NCBI RefSeq assembly: GCF_014534685.1
Contig: NZ_JACVVX010000002.1
Coordinates: 682,001 to 746,000 of the forward strand
Source of the DNA: Oryzicola mucosus
GTDB taxonomy: Bacteria; Pseudomonadota; Alphaproteobacteria; Rhizobiales; Rhizobiaceae
Length of the DNA: 64,000 nt
Reading direction: 5' to 3'
Below, one piece after another: positions 15,557-24,697 of the stretch. Below the pieces are notes generated by a model. It ran no database searches. It worked only from the letters and a program-made list of their open reading frames with translations, and was not told the origin of the DNA. Made by a program: the position numbers and the translations under genes. Numbering within the stretch: position 1 is the stretch's first letter; each line of letters opens with the position of its first letter.

Positions 15557-18046
15557 ATGATCTCAAGAGCCTTGCGATACTCAATCCTGTTCGTCGTGCT
15601 GTTTGCCGCGTCTTTCGTCCCGCAGGCCGGTGCGCAGCAACTGGGGCGTGCCCCAGCCGGCATCGTCGCGGACCAGCAGAAAGTCATCGAGCAATTGAAG
15701 GCGCAGGTCCTGACGCTTGAGCAGGACATGACAAAAAGCGCGGAGGATGACAGCCGGCTTCTGGAGATCCGGCTGGAGCTGGAGCAGCTTTCGCAGCAAC
15801 TGCTCGGCAGCGCGGTGGCGTTTCGGCCGAAGCTGACGGAAATCAACGAGAGGCTGACGCAACTTGGCCCCGTGCCGGCGGAGGGGCAGCCGGCCGAGCC
15901 GGATATCGTTTCCAGCGAACGCGAGGCGCTGACGGCGGAGAAGGCCGAGATCAATGCGGTGATCGGGGTGGCCGAAAACCTCTCGATCCAGGTCAATGGC
16001 ATGATCGACCGCATCGGCGAGATGCGGCGCGACCTGTTCCAGAATCTTCTGACAAAACGCTATGACATCGACTACGCACTGTTCTTCGAGGTCCTGAGCG
16101 ATTTCCAGGGCGAAATGGGCGACCTCTATGGGTCCGTAGCGTCGTGGTGGCGCTTCGTCTGGTCGTTCAAGCTGAGTTCGGTTCTGGGCGTCACCTTCTT
16201 CGGCGTGCTGGCGGCGGCGGTGCTTCTCGTCGGCGGGCGTCGGCTGTTCGGCAAGGTGTTCGAGCCGGATCCGATGGTGGAAGAGCCGAGCTACCTCAGC
16301 CGTATTTCGGTGGCCTTCTGGTCGACCTTGCTGCCCACCGCCACGCTTTCGGTGTTCCTGGGCATCACCTATTTCCTCTTCCGGTATTTCGAAATTCTGC
16401 GCGACGACATCGGCATCATGATGGGCGCGCTGTTCTATGTCATCCTGATGGTTTTCTTCGTCCATCGGTTGGGCAGGGCGATTATGGCGCCCAACATGCC
16501 CAATTGGCGTCTCGTGCCGGTGCGGACGGGAGCGGCCCGCTCGCTGATGTGGCTGGTGACCGCGACGGCCCTTTTCAGCGGCATCGATTATTTCCTGTCC
16601 ACGGTCTATCAGGTGCTCGGCGCGCCGCTGACGCTGACTGTAGGCGAGGCGCTCGGCGCCACCGTCATCATCGGCGTGCTGCTGATCATGATCGGCTTGG
16701 TCAAGGCCTTGTCGACCACCGAAGGGACCGCCAAACCCTGGCCGTGGTATTTCCGCTATTCGCTTTATATGATGGGCGGCGCCACTCTGGCTGCCGCACT
16801 TCTGGGTTATATCGGGCTGGCCCGCTTCCTGTCGCAGCAGATCGTCGTGACAGGCGCGATTCTGGGCACGATGTATATCGGCCATCTCTCGGCGCGCGCG
16901 ATGTCGGAGGAGGGCGCCTTTGCGCACACGTCCTTCGGCGATCGGCTGGGAAAATGGTTCTCGACCGACGAGACCACCTTGGACCAGCTCGGGCTGGTCA
17001 TCAGCATCGTCATCAATGTCCTGGTCATTGTCATCGGCCTGCCGCTGATCCTGCTGCAGTGGGGCTTCCAATGGGGCGACATGTGGGTCTGGCTCGTGCG
17101 CGCCGCCGGCGGCTTCAGGGTCGGCAGCTTCAGCTTCTCGCCGTCCGGCATCCTCACCGGCATCATCATCTTCACGCTGGGCTATTTCATCACGCGCTGG
17201 TTCCAGAACTGGCTCGACGGGTCGGTCATGGCGCGCGGCAAAGTCGATGCGGGCGTCCGCAATTCGATCAGCCTGGTGGTGGGTTATGCCGGCATGGCGC
17301 TGGCGGGAATCATAGCGGTATCGGCTGCCGGCATCGATCTTTCCAGCCTGGCCCTGGTCGCCGGCGCCTTGTCCCTCGGTATCGGTTTTGGTCTCCAGAA
17401 TATCGTGTCGAATTTCGTGTCCGGCCTGATCCTGCTGGCCGAGCGTCCGTTCAAGGTCGGCGACTGGGTTACGGCGGGCGCCGTTTCCGGGACCGTCAAG
17501 AAGATCAGCGTTCGCGCTACCGAGATCGAGACGTTCCAGCGGCAGACAATGATCCTGCCGAATTCGGAATTCATCAACAGCGCGGTCGGCAACTGGACGC
17601 ATCGCAACAAGCTCGGCCGTATCGATATCAAGGTCAATGTAGCCTATGACAGCGATATCAATCGCGCCTTCCAGATTCTCAAGGAAATCTCCCAGGCGCA
17701 TCCGCTGGTGCTCAAGAACCCCGAGCCATTCATCGCCTTCACCAATTTCGGCCCAGCGGCGCTGGAATTCGAAATGCGCGTCACCCTTGCCGATATCCTC
17801 ACCAGCGGCACGGTGCAGAACGACCTCCGCTTCGCCATCTTCAACGAATTCGAGAAGGCCGGCATTGCCATACCGTCGACTGCGCGCGCGCAGACGCCCG
17901 TGCCCGAACAACCCCTCGACAAGGCAAGCGAGGATGAGCGCATCGAGGCGGAATATGAGGCGTTGCTGGCACGGCAGCAGGAAGCGAAGGCCGCCACCGC
18001 CGCGTCGAAGAGGCGACGCAAGCCCAAGGGCCCCGACCCTGCCTGA
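15557..18046 (+). CDS. mechanosensitive ion channel, MscS family with DUF3772
   Basis: An 829-residue inner-membrane channel. A signal peptide (1-27, ending G-A-Q-Q) is followed by a periplasmic coiled-coil/DUF3772 region (about 30-195). Several transmembrane helices span 205-560. The conserved MscS pore and beta domain follow (about 560-740), with G-I-G-F-G-L-Q-N-I-V-S-N-F-V-S-G near 611-626 and F-K-V-G-D-W-V after it. The C-terminus is a charged tail ending in K-R-R-R-K-P-K. It should open under membrane tension to release solutes on hypo-osmotic shock. The ATG at 15557 (GAGAAG upstream) was chosen because it gives a clean signal peptide; the frame is open to 15452. Monocistronic. Confidence 0.88.
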   Translation: MISRALRYSILFVVLFAASFVPQAGAQQLGRAPAGIVADQQKVIEQLKAQVLTLEQDMTKSAEDDSRLLEIRLELEQLSQQLLGSAVAFRPKLTEINERLTQLGPVPAEGQPAEPDIVSSEREALTAEKAEINAVIGVAENLSIQVNGMIDRIGEMRRDLFQNLLTKRYDIDYALFFEVLSDFQGEMGDLYGSVASWWRFVWSFKLSSVLGVTFFGVLAAAVLLVGGRRLFGKVFEPDPMVEEPSYLSRISVAFWSTLLPTATLSVFLGITYFLFRYFEILRDDIGIMMGALFYVILMVFFVHRLGRAIMAPNMPNWRLVPVRTGAARSLMWLVTATALFSGIDYFLSTVYQVLGAPLTLTVGEALGATVIIGVLLIMIGLVKALSTTEGTAKPWPWYFRYSLYMMGGATLAAALLGYIGLARFLSQQIVVTGAILGTMYIGHLSARAMSEEGAFAHTSFGDRLGKWFSTDETTLDQLGLVISIVINVLVIVIGLPLILLQWGFQWGDMWVWLVRAAGGFRVGSFSFSPSGILTGIIIFTLGYFITRWFQNWLDGSVMARGKVDAGVRNSISLVVGYAGMALAGIIAVSAAGIDLSSLALVAGALSLGIGFGLQNIVSNFVSGLILLAERPFKVGDWVTAGAVSGTVKKISVRATEIETFQRQTMILPNSEFINSAVGNWTHRNKLGRIDIKVNVAYDSDINRAFQILKEISQAHPLVLKNPEPFIAFTNFGPAALEFEMRVTLADILTSGTVQNDLRFAIFNEFEKAGIAIPSTARAQTPVPEQPLDKASEDERIEAEYEALLARQQEAKAATAASKRRRKPKGPDPA

Positions 18047-18071
18047 TATGTGGCATGAATTTGGCATTCAG

Positions 18072-18099
18072 TTGGCGTTCAGCTTGGATCGTCTATAAG
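18072..18099 (+). promoter_or_regulatory. putative sigma-70-type promoter
   Basis: TTGGCG (18072-18077) and TATAAG (18094-18099) are separated by 16 bases, 65 bases upstream of the small secreted protein gene. The match is plausible for an alphaproteobacterial housekeeping promoter but is unproven. Confidence 0.35.
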
Positions 18100-18163
18100 C
18101 TTTCATGAAAACGGGCGACAGTGCCCGCTCAGGCAACAGGGGCGGTGGCAACACCGGACTGAC

Positions 18164-18427
18164 ATGAAGAGAATGATGATCGTGCTGGCTGGTGTCCTGG
18201 GAGCTGCTTCGGCCGCTCACGCCGCAAGCGTCACCAATCTCGACGCTGAAGCTTACACGCTGACCGTGACCGACGGTTCGACCAAGTCGCAGTTGGCTGT
18301 GGCTGCCGGCGAGACGGTGGAGTTCTGTTTGAAGGGCTGCTTCGTGACCATGCCCAATGGCGACCGCGAAGCGCTGACCGGCGGTGAGACGCTGGAAATT
18401 TCAGGCGGCACCGCCCGCGTCAAGTAA
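18164..18427 (+). CDS. small secreted hypothetical protein
   Basis: An 87-residue protein with a clear signal peptide (1-20, A-S-A-A-H-A-A-S). The mature part of about 67 residues is predicted all-beta, contains two Cys (E-F-C-L-K-G-C-F) that could form a disulfide in the periplasm, and no known catalytic motif. It has its own likely promoter at 18072 and is closed by a strong intrinsic terminator, so it is an independent single-gene unit. I recognise it only as a short periplasmic protein of the kind found in rhizobial genomes. Confidence 0.75.
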   Translation: MKRMMIVLAGVLGAASAAHAASVTNLDAEAYTLTVTDGSTKSQLAVAAGETVEFCLKGCFVTMPNGDREALTGGETLEISGGTARVK

Positions 18428-18452
18428 AGACGCGGCGCAAGCTGCTTCGTAA

Positions 18453-18479
18453 GCCGGGTCCGAAAGGGCCCGGTTTTTT
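18453..18479 (+). terminator. intrinsic terminator of the small secreted protein gene
   Basis: Stem CCGGGTCC (18454-18461), loop GAAA, stem GGGCCCGG (18466-18473; one G-U pair), then six T. Confidence 0.9.
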
Positions 18480-18647
18480 CATGGAGCGATGTCTTCCCGT
18501 TCGGTTTTTGGTCGGTGTGTCGTTCGCATCGATTCCGTGTCGCAAACAGGCCGAAAATCGCCTTGCTCCGCATATTAATCTCGGCCGCAAATGAGTGGAT
18601 CGCTTCGGCTGAGGCCGGGCGCAGCAGGCGAGATGGAGTTGGGCGGC

Positions 18648-21158
18648 ATGAAGACTGAAGCGCGCGCGGTCGTGATCGGTGGGGGCGTTGTCGGTGTTTC
18701 GACGCTGTATCATCTCGCGAAAAAAGGATGGGGCGACAGTGTTCTGATCGAGCGCAAGGAACTGACGTCGGGTTCTACATGGCATGCCGCCGGCCTGCTG
18801 CCCTTGTTCAACATGAGCTACTCGGTCGGCCAGATCCACAAATACTCGGTGCGCTTTTATCAGGAGCTGCAGGAAGAGACCGGCATGAATGTCGGCTTCA
18901 CCAGATGCTCCAACATCCGGCTGGCCCGTACCAAGGACCGTTGGGACGAGTTCATGTATTATGCCGGTATTGCCGAGACGATCGGCGTTCCGGTGAAAAT
19001 CCTGACGCCCGAACAGCTCAAGGAAGTCTGGCCGCTATGCGAGACCGACGGCATTCTGGGCGCCATCCAGCATCCCGACGACGGCTACATCCAGCCCGCC
19101 GACCTGACGCAGGCGCTGGCGAAGGGCGCGCGCGATCTGGGCGCTACGATCTATCGCAACACCGCGGTCACCGCGATCGAGCAGACTGCGGACGGCAAGT
19201 GGCTGGTCAAGACCGACAAGGGCGACATCACAGCCGAACATGTGATCTCGGCTACCGGCAATTTCGCACGCAAAACGGGCAAGATGGTCGGGATCGACAT
19301 TCCGGTCATCCCGGTCGAGCATCAATATATCGTCACCGAGCCGCATCCGGCCATCGTCGAGCGCAAGAAGAAGGGACTGCCCGAAATGGGCGTGCTGCGC
19401 GAAAGCGACAGCTCCTGGTACATGCGCGAGGAGAATGGCGGCCTGCTGCTCGGCCCTTACGAAAAGGGCGCGCCGGTCTGTTATGTCGATGCGCCTTCCG
19501 ACGACAGCGAATACGAGTTGTTCCAGGAAGACCTCGAACGCCTCGAGCCGTATATCGAGACGGCGATCGCCCGCGTGCCGGCCTTTGGCGAAGTCGGCAT
19601 CAAGAAGGTCTACAACGGCGCAATCGCCTATACGCCGGACGGTTCGCCGATCATCGGCCCGGCCCCCGGCCTCAAGAACTTCTGGCTGAACGAAGGCCAT
19701 TCCTTTGGCGTCACCGCTGCCGGCGGCGCCGGCTGGCAGCTTGCGGAATGGATCGTGGACGGCGAGCCGACCATCGACATGATGGGCGTCGACCCGCGCC
19801 GCTTCGGTCCCTATGCGACCGAAGGCTACCTCATCGCAAAGAACGAGGAAGCCTATGCCAACGTCTTCACCATGCACTATCCCGACGAGGAACGGTCTGC
19901 CGCGCGCCCGCTGAAGACGACGCCCGTCTATGATCGCATGAAGTCGCTGGGCGCGGTGTTCGGCTCGGTCTATGGCTGGGAGAGGCCCAACTGGTTCGCG
20001 CCGGACGGCTATTCCGTGCCCGAGGATCAGCTCGGTGTCGGCGCCGATGTGCTGACATCGGAAAATCATGCGCCGGCTTTGGAAGACGGTCGTGTGGTGG
20101 AGAAATGGTCGTTTCGGCGCTCCAACTATTTCGAGCATGTCGGTAACGAGGTGAGGAACGTCACCAGCAATGTCGGCGTGCAGGATATGTCGGCCTTCGC
20201 CAAAGCCTGGGTGCGCGGACCGGGTGCGGAAGCATGGCTGGACTCGATCTTTGCCAACCGCATCCCGAAGAAGATCGGGCGCATCGCGCTCTGCCATTTG
20301 CTGACGAAGCATGGCGGGGTACGCAGCGAGTTCACCGTCTACCGGCAGCCCGGCGGCTTCTATCTCGTCTCGGCCGGCGCCTACGAAGCGCATGACCACG
20401 ATATCCTGCGCAAGCTGCTTCCGACAGACGGCAGCGTGCAGTTCACGCCGATGACAGCCCAGTGGGGCGTGCTGGTGCTGGCAGGCCCGAACAGCCGCAA
20501 GGTGCTGCAGAAGCTGACGCGCACGCCACTCGACAACGCCAGTTTCCCCTGGCTGTCCGGTAAGCAGATTTCGGTCGGCACTGCGACAGCGCATGCCTTG
20601 CGCGTCAATTTCGTCGGCGAGCTCGGCTGGGAGCTGCACCATCCGATCGAGCAGCAGAACACCATCTTCGACCTGCTGATGGAAGCGGGCGCTGAATTCG
20701 GCATCAAGCCTTTCGGCATCCGCGCCATGACTGCCATGGCCATCGAGAAAAGCTATCGGCTCATCCCGCGCGAGCTTTCCATCGAATATTCGGCCTGGGA
20801 AAGCGGGCTCGACCGCTTTGTTCATCCCAACAAGGGGGATTTCATCGGCCGCGACGCGCTGGTCAAGCTGCGCGAGAACGGTCCGCGCTGGAGCTTCGTC
20901 ACCATGGAAGTGCATGGCGTTACCGATTGCGACGCGCGCGGCTCGGAAGCAATCTACAAGGATGGCGCGCTGGTCGGCCGCGCCACCCATGGCGGCTACG
21001 GCTGGCGCATCGGCAAGAGCATCGCGCTCGCCATGGTCAAGCCCGACATGGCGGAGCAAGGCGGGGAATTCGAGATCAAGATCCTTGGCAAGCTGCACAA
21101 GGCGACGATCATCGGCGAAAGTCCGTTCGATCCCAATAACGAAGCGCTCAGGGCGTGA
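18648..21158 (+). CDS. dimethylglycine/sarcosine dehydrogenase-like FAD oxidoreductase with GcvT-like domain
   Basis: An 836-residue fusion. The N-terminal DAO-type FAD domain has G-G-G-V-V-G (11-16) and S-T-W-H-A-A-G-L, where His46 corresponds to the residue that covalently binds FAD in dimethylglycine dehydrogenases. The C-terminal half (from about 430) is an aminomethyltransferase/GcvT-like folate domain with F-V-G-E-L-G-W-E and R-A-M-T-A-M-A-I-E-K. Such enzymes demethylate dimethylglycine or sarcosine and pass formaldehyde to tetrahydrofolate. Start 18648 was chosen for its GGAG-containing ribosome-binding site; in-frame ATGs at 18591 and 18633 are alternatives. The GbdR-like regulator and corrinoid locus nearby support methylamine or betaine catabolism. 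Exact substrate inferred. Confidence 0.85.
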   Translation: MKTEARAVVIGGGVVGVSTLYHLAKKGWGDSVLIERKELTSGSTWHAAGLLPLFNMSYSVGQIHKYSVRFYQELQEETGMNVGFTRCSNIRLARTKDRWDEFMYYAGIAETIGVPVKILTPEQLKEVWPLCETDGILGAIQHPDDGYIQPADLTQALAKGARDLGATIYRNTAVTAIEQTADGKWLVKTDKGDITAEHVISATGNFARKTGKMVGIDIPVIPVEHQYIVTEPHPAIVERKKKGLPEMGVLRESDSSWYMREENGGLLLGPYEKGAPVCYVDAPSDDSEYELFQEDLERLEPYIETAIARVPAFGEVGIKKVYNGAIAYTPDGSPIIGPAPGLKNFWLNEGHSFGVTAAGGAGWQLAEWIVDGEPTIDMMGVDPRRFGPYATEGYLIAKNEEAYANVFTMHYPDEERSAARPLKTTPVYDRMKSLGAVFGSVYGWERPNWFAPDGYSVPEDQLGVGADVLTSENHAPALEDGRVVEKWSFRRSNYFEHVGNEVRNVTSNVGVQDMSAFAKAWVRGPGAEAWLDSIFANRIPKKIGRIALCHLLTKHGGVRSEFTVYRQPGGFYLVSAGAYEAHDHDILRKLLPTDGSVQFTPMTAQWGVLVLAGPNSRKVLQKLTRTPLDNASFPWLSGKQISVGTATAHALRVNFVGELGWELHHPIEQQNTIFDLLMEAGAEFGIKPFGIRAMTAMAIEKSYRLIPRELSIEYSAWESGLDRFVHPNKGDFIGRDALVKLRENGPRWSFVTMEVHGVTDCDARGSEAIYKDGALVGRATHGGYGWRIGKSIALAMVKPDMAEQGGEFEIKILGKLHKATIIGESPFDPNNEALRA

Positions 21159-21247
21159 ACTTAGCGCTCGCGAAAATGTGAGGGGAAGCGGCGGCTATTT
21201 TGCCGGCGCTTTCTGGTCAGCTCTGAAAATTCGCGTAACCTTGCGGA

Positions 21248-22087
21248 ATGTCTCGTTTGCTTCGCATCAGACATTTCCTGGCAGGTGGCGCCGCCTTGGC
21301 GCTGACGGCCTTCTGCGGTCAGGCCGCATCGGCTGCCGAGCAAGTCGATGTCGAACTGGTCCTGGCGGTCGATGTGTCGCTGTCGATGTCGCCCGACGAG
21401 CTTGAGATCCAGCGCAAGGGCTATGCGGAGGCGCTGACGCATCCGCATGTGCTGCAGGCGATAGCGGACGGCGTCAATGGCAAGATCGCCGTCACCTATT
21501 TCGAATGGGCGGGCGTGTCCTCGCATCATGTCATCGTGCCCTGGACGGTGATCGCCAATGCCGAAGATGCACAACGCGTGGCGACGGCGCTTTCGGTCGG
21601 ACCGCCCAACAGTGCCAGGCGCACATCGATCGCAGCAGCACTCGAATTCGGCGCAGACCTGTTCGCCGAGACCAGCTATCGCGGCTTGAAGCGCGTCATC
21701 GACATTTCCGGCGATGGGCCGAACAACCAAGGCCCGCCGGTCAGCGAAATCCGCGACAAGGTTACCGCGCAGGGCATCACCATCAACGGCCTGCCGCTGA
21801 TGACCAATGGCGGTTTCGCCAGTGCCTATGATGTCAGCGATCTCGACCGCTACTACACCGATTGCGTGATCGGCGGGCCGGGGGCGTTCATGATCCCGGT
21901 CAACGACTGGTCGCAGTTCCCCGAAGCCATACGCCGCAAGCTGGTGCTCGAACTGGCGGGAAATCCGCGCACGGTGCCGGCCTACGGCGCCTTGCCGGTG
22001 GTGCTGGCGCAGGCCGAGCCTGCCACCGACTGCCTTGTCGGCGAGAAGATGTGGCGAGACCGCTCCTGGATGTGGGACAGCCGATAG
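21248..22087 (+). CDS. DUF1194 (von Willebrand A-like) secreted protein
   Basis: A 279-residue exported protein with a signal peptide (1-29, A-A-S-A-A-E). It has a VWA-like fold whose first strand ends in a MIDAS motif, D-V-S-L-S (about 40-44). A second metal-site Thr/Asp region (R-R-T-S-I-A-A-A) and D-I-S-G-D-G-P follow. These are hallmarks of DUF1194, a family frequent in Rhizobiales with no known function. It probably binds a divalent cation and a protein partner in the periplasm. It lies 89 bases after the dimethylglycine-dehydrogenase-like gene on the same strand, so cotranscription is possible, and converges with the AraC regulator. Confidence 0.85.
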   Translation: MSRLLRIRHFLAGGAALALTAFCGQAASAAEQVDVELVLAVDVSLSMSPDELEIQRKGYAEALTHPHVLQAIADGVNGKIAVTYFEWAGVSSHHVIVPWTVIANAEDAQRVATALSVGPPNSARRTSIAAALEFGADLFAETSYRGLKRVIDISGDGPNNQGPPVSEIRDKVTAQGITINGLPLMTNGGFASAYDVSDLDRYYTDCVIGGPGAFMIPVNDWSQFPEAIRRKLVLELAGNPRTVPAYGALPVVLAQAEPATDCLVGEKMWRDRSWMWDSR

Positions 22088-22115
22088 AGCCGGCCGCCTC
22101 GATCAGCCAGGCGTT

Positions 22116-23117
22116 CTACGCAGCGATGAGGTGCTTGCGGTCGAGCCGTTCCTGCTGCGGCGAGCGGGCATAGAGTTCGCGGTAGCATTTCGAGAAATGC
22201 GATGCCGAGACAAAACCGCAGGCGACAGCGACTTCCACAACCGGCATGGCCGACTGCACCAGCAGATGCCGTGCGCGGTCGAGCCTGATTTCGAGGTAAT
22301 AGCGAGCGGGCGAACGCCCCATTTCGGTGCGGAACAGCCGCTCGATCTGGCGGCGCGACAGGCCGACATGATCGGCGATCTGGATCAGCGACAGCGGTTC
22401 GGCCAGATTGGCTTCCATCAGTTCGATGATGCTGAGCACTTTGGAGTTCTGCACCCCGAGACGTGCCCGAAGCGGCAGACGTTGCCGGTCGGTGGGGCTG
22501 CGCACCCGGTCGGTCAACAGCTGCTCGCAGACGCTGTTGACGACGTGATCGCCGAAATCGTCGCCGATCAGCTTCAGCATCATGTCCAGGGCCGCTGTCC
22601 CGCCGGCGCAGGTGTAGATATTGTGGTCGACCTCGAAGAGATCGGCGAAGACGTTTGCCTTCGGAAAATTCTCGGAAAAGCCGGGCAGGTTTTCCCAATG
22701 GATGGCACAGCGGCGATTGGCCAGCAATCCTGCGGCTGCGAGTACGTGGGCACCGGTGCACAGTCCGCCAATGGCTACGCCGCGGTTGTATTCCTCGCGC
22801 AGCCAGCCGAAGACCGAGCGGTTCTGGTAGCCTTCGACATTGACGCCCGAGCAGACGATCACCATCGAGGGTCGATCGGGGCCGGCCATCTTGCGGCGCT
22901 CTTCCTCCAGCGAGGTGTCGACGGCGCATTCGACCTGGTTTGATGCTCTTACGGGCCTGCCGTCGCCGCTCGCCAGGCGCCAGCGGTAGCCTTCATAGCC
23001 GAGCATGCGGTTGGCGATGCGCAACGGCTCTATCGCCGTCGCGAAGGCGACCATCGTGAAATCGGGTACAAGGAAGAAAACAAGCGAACGTTTGATCGAA
23101 TGCTTTGCAGCGGTCAC
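22116..23117 (-). CDS. GlxA family (DJ-1/AraC) transcriptional regulator, GbdR-like
   Basis: A 333-residue regulator. The N-terminal DJ-1/PfpI-like ligand domain (about 8-180) has the family Cys in G-G-L-C-T-G-A-H. The C-terminal AraC double helix-turn-helix (about 225-325) contains L-S-L-I-Q-I-A-D-H-V-G-L-S-R-R-Q-I-E and ends in the C-G-F-V-S-A-S-H-F-S-K-C-Y-R motif. The GTG start at 23117 follows a GAGGG ribosome-binding site; the frame runs on to 23279 without better starts. Architecture and length match GbdR, which activates glycine betaine/dimethylglycine catabolism in Pseudomonas. With the adjacent dimethylglycine-dehydrogenase-like gene, a betaine-responsive role is inferred. Confidence 0.82.
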   Translation of the reverse strand: MTAAKHSIKRSLVFFLVPDFTMVAFATAIEPLRIANRMLGYEGYRWRLASGDGRPVRASNQVECAVDTSLEEERRKMAGPDRPSMVIVCSGVNVEGYQNRSVFGWLREEYNRGVAIGGLCTGAHVLAAAGLLANRRCAIHWENLPGFSENFPKANVFADLFEVDHNIYTCAGGTAALDMMLKLIGDDFGDHVVNSVCEQLLTDRVRSPTDRQRLPLRARLGVQNSKVLSIIELMEANLAEPLSLIQIADHVGLSRRQIERLFRTEMGRSPARYYLEIRLDRARHLLVQSAMPVVEVAVACGFVSASHFSKCYRELYARSPQQERLDRKHLIAA

Positions 23118-23240
23118 GTAACCCTCACACGGGCGACACATTCGAAGGAATGTCGCGATTAGCACAGCGTCGAACGAAGACGCCTTGGCTGTCAATGGTG
23201 TGGGGGGCAAAGCAACGACAAAATTTGCGACGTGCGAGAG

Positions 23241-23260
23241 GGGCCGGCCAAAGCCGGCCC
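23241..23260 (-). terminator. hairpin downstream of first DUF1127 gene (no T tract)
   Basis: A perfect 8-bp stem GGGCCGGC/GCCGGCCC with a 4-base loop lies 12 bases past the DUF1127 stop codon. No oligo-T follows at once, so termination strength is uncertain. Confidence 0.45.
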
Positions 23261-23272
23261 GGGTCTCCTCAA

Positions 23273-23494
23273 TCAGCAAGGAACCTTCGCCGAAATGAGC
23301 CTGACCGGCCTGCTTGCGCTTGTCTTCACGGTGTGGCGCGGACGGCGCTGGATGGCTTCATCGGCAGGCTGAGGCCAACCGATATCCTTCTGGATATTCC
23401 TCGGCAGCGACTGCAGCATGCGCTCGGTATGGTGACGCTTCAGCTGGTTGAAGTAGCGGTGAGCCAAGCGTTCAAAAGTGCTGAGAATAAGCAT
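23273..23494 (-). CDS. DUF1127 small protein
   Basis: A 73-residue basic protein. Residues 1-45 form the DUF1127 helix with the diagnostic core S-L-P-R-N-I-Q-K-D-I-G-W-P. The C-terminus is an extension rich in Arg and Ser. A ribosome-binding site (AAGGT) precedes the ATG. DUF1127 proteins in alphaproteobacteria are small regulators or RNA-associated factors, and some are direct targets of the LysR regulator VtlR in Brucella (established knowledge). It is transcribed divergently from the LysR gene next door. A second, shorter DUF1127 gene lies on the other side of that regulator. Confidence 0.85.
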   Translation of the reverse strand: MLILSTFERLAHRYFNQLKRHHTERMLQSLPRNIQKDIGWPQPADEAIQRRPRHTVKTSASRPVRLISAKVPC

Positions 23495-23646
23495 TGTCTT
23501 ACCTTTCCATAGACTTAGCCGCAGAGGCGCAAACTGGCGCCACCGGTTACGGCGGTTTCCTGATTATCGATGGTGTCTTGGAGCTTTGAGGCTCCGGATG
23601 TCCGTGACTGTCAGCAGCGGTTCGTCATGAGATTGACTATGCCGAC

Positions 23647-23662
23647 GATTTGAGGTTCAATC
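23647..23662. promoter_or_regulatory. imperfect dyad, possible LysR box (copy A)
   Basis: GATTTGAGGTTCAATC is an imperfect ATTGA/TCAAT dyad about 50 bases upstream of the LysR start and 150 bases upstream of the divergent DUF1127 gene. A related sequence occurs at 24934-24948. Binding by the LysR protein is hypothetical. Confidence 0.3.
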
Positions 23663-23710
23663 AATCGCAATGAAATGATCTCTTCGTTCAGTTTTATTGA
23701 TGTAGGTGTC

Positions 23711-24610
23711 ATGAACGCTCCGCTCAATCATCCTCTGCCTTTGCTCGATCTGGACGTGTTGCGAACCTTCGTCGCCATTGCGGAAACCGGCAGTTTCACC
23801 ACCGCGGCAAATGCCGTCTATCGCACGCCGTCCGCGGTCTCCATGCAAATCAAGAAGCTCGAAGACATTCTCGGTCGCGCCGTGTTCGTACGCGATGCGC
23901 GTTCTGTGTCTCTGACGACAGATGGAGAAATGCTTCTGGGCTATGCCCGACGGATGCTGGCGGTCAACCGCGAGGCGGTGTCGAAATTCATCGTTCCCGA
24001 CATAACCGGCGTCGTGCGGCTCGGCTCGCCCGATGATTTCGGCGAGCGTGTGCTACCCAGCGTTTTGAAGCGTTTCGCGCAATCGCATCCCTCGGTCGCC
24101 GTCGACGTGACCATCGATCAGAGCAGCAATCTGCGGCGGCGCATGGACGATCGTTCGCTCGATATCACGCTGTTGACGAACTCGGTGCGGGTCAGCATGG
24201 ACAATGCCGAGGTGATGATGACGGAGCCGATCGTCTGGGCGGGTGCCAAGGGGGGGTGCGCTCATATGCGCGAGCCGCTGCCGGTTTCGATCTGGGAGGA
24301 GGGCTGTGCCTGGCGTGCCGGCGCGCTCGAGGCCTTGGGTCGCGTCGCCCGCAATTTCCGCGTCGCCTATATGAGCGCGCATACGGCAGGCCAGAGGGCG
24401 GCTATCCTTGCCGATCTCGCGATCGCACCTCTGCCGAAATCGTTTTTGGGTGACGACATGGTCGAACTCACCGTCGAAGATGGCTTGCCCGAAATGCCCA
24501 ATTACAGCCTTGCCATGGTGGTGGCGCCCGATGCGAGCGCGCCGGTACTGGCGGCTGCCGATCACATCCGTGCGGCTTTCGCCATCTTCAAGGAAACCGG
24601 CAGGTTCTGA
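23711..24610 (+). CDS. LysR family transcriptional regulator, VtlR/LsrB-like
   Basis: A 299-residue LysR regulator. The N-terminal winged helix (about 10-70) has F-V-A-I-A-E-T-G-S-F-T-T-A-A and R-T-P-S-A-V-S-M-Q-I-K-K-L-E. The effector domain (about 95-290) has two Cys near 188 and 197 (G-G-C-A-H, E-G-C-A-W). The helix-turn-helix and placement between two DUF1127 genes fit the VtlR (Brucella) / LsrB (Sinorhizobium) family, which activates DUF1127 genes and AbcR-type small RNAs and affects host interaction. The ATG at 23711 was preferred over 23675 because the N-terminus then aligns with the family. Assignment is by recognition, not alignment. Confidence 0.72.
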   Translation: MNAPLNHPLPLLDLDVLRTFVAIAETGSFTTAANAVYRTPSAVSMQIKKLEDILGRAVFVRDARSVSLTTDGEMLLGYARRMLAVNREAVSKFIVPDITGVVRLGSPDDFGERVLPSVLKRFAQSHPSVAVDVTIDQSSNLRRRMDDRSLDITLLTNSVRVSMDNAEVMMTEPIVWAGAKGGCAHMREPLPVSIWEEGCAWRAGALEALGRVARNFRVAYMSAHTAGQRAAILADLAIAPLPKSFLGDDMVELTVEDGLPEMPNYSLAMVVAPDASAPVLAAADHIRAAFAIFKETGRF

Positions 24611-24628
24611 CTGTTTATCTTAAAAGCA

Positions 24629-24659
24629 AAACCCCGAAGCCGGCCTGGCAATCGGGGTT
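24629..24659 (-). terminator. intrinsic terminator between convergent LysR and DUF1127 genes
   Basis: The dyad AACCCCGA...TCGGGGTT is followed on the minus strand by TTTTGCTTTT, matching the end of the second DUF1127 gene. The hairpin could also stop the LysR transcript. Confidence 0.7.
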
Positions 24660-24697
24660 CGATGTTGAACCGCGGTTGTCGTGTCTGACCTCGCAGA

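Noticed and set aside
15581-18067. 828-codon open frame on the minus strand across the MscS gene
   Set aside because: It is antisense to a well-supported gene, is rich in His, Arg and Asp as expected of a GC-rich shadow frame, and has no ribosome-binding site or domain.
19035-21098. 687-codon minus-strand frame across the dimethylglycine-dehydrogenase-like gene
   Set aside because: It mirrors the codons of a clear flavoprotein and has no recognisable motif.
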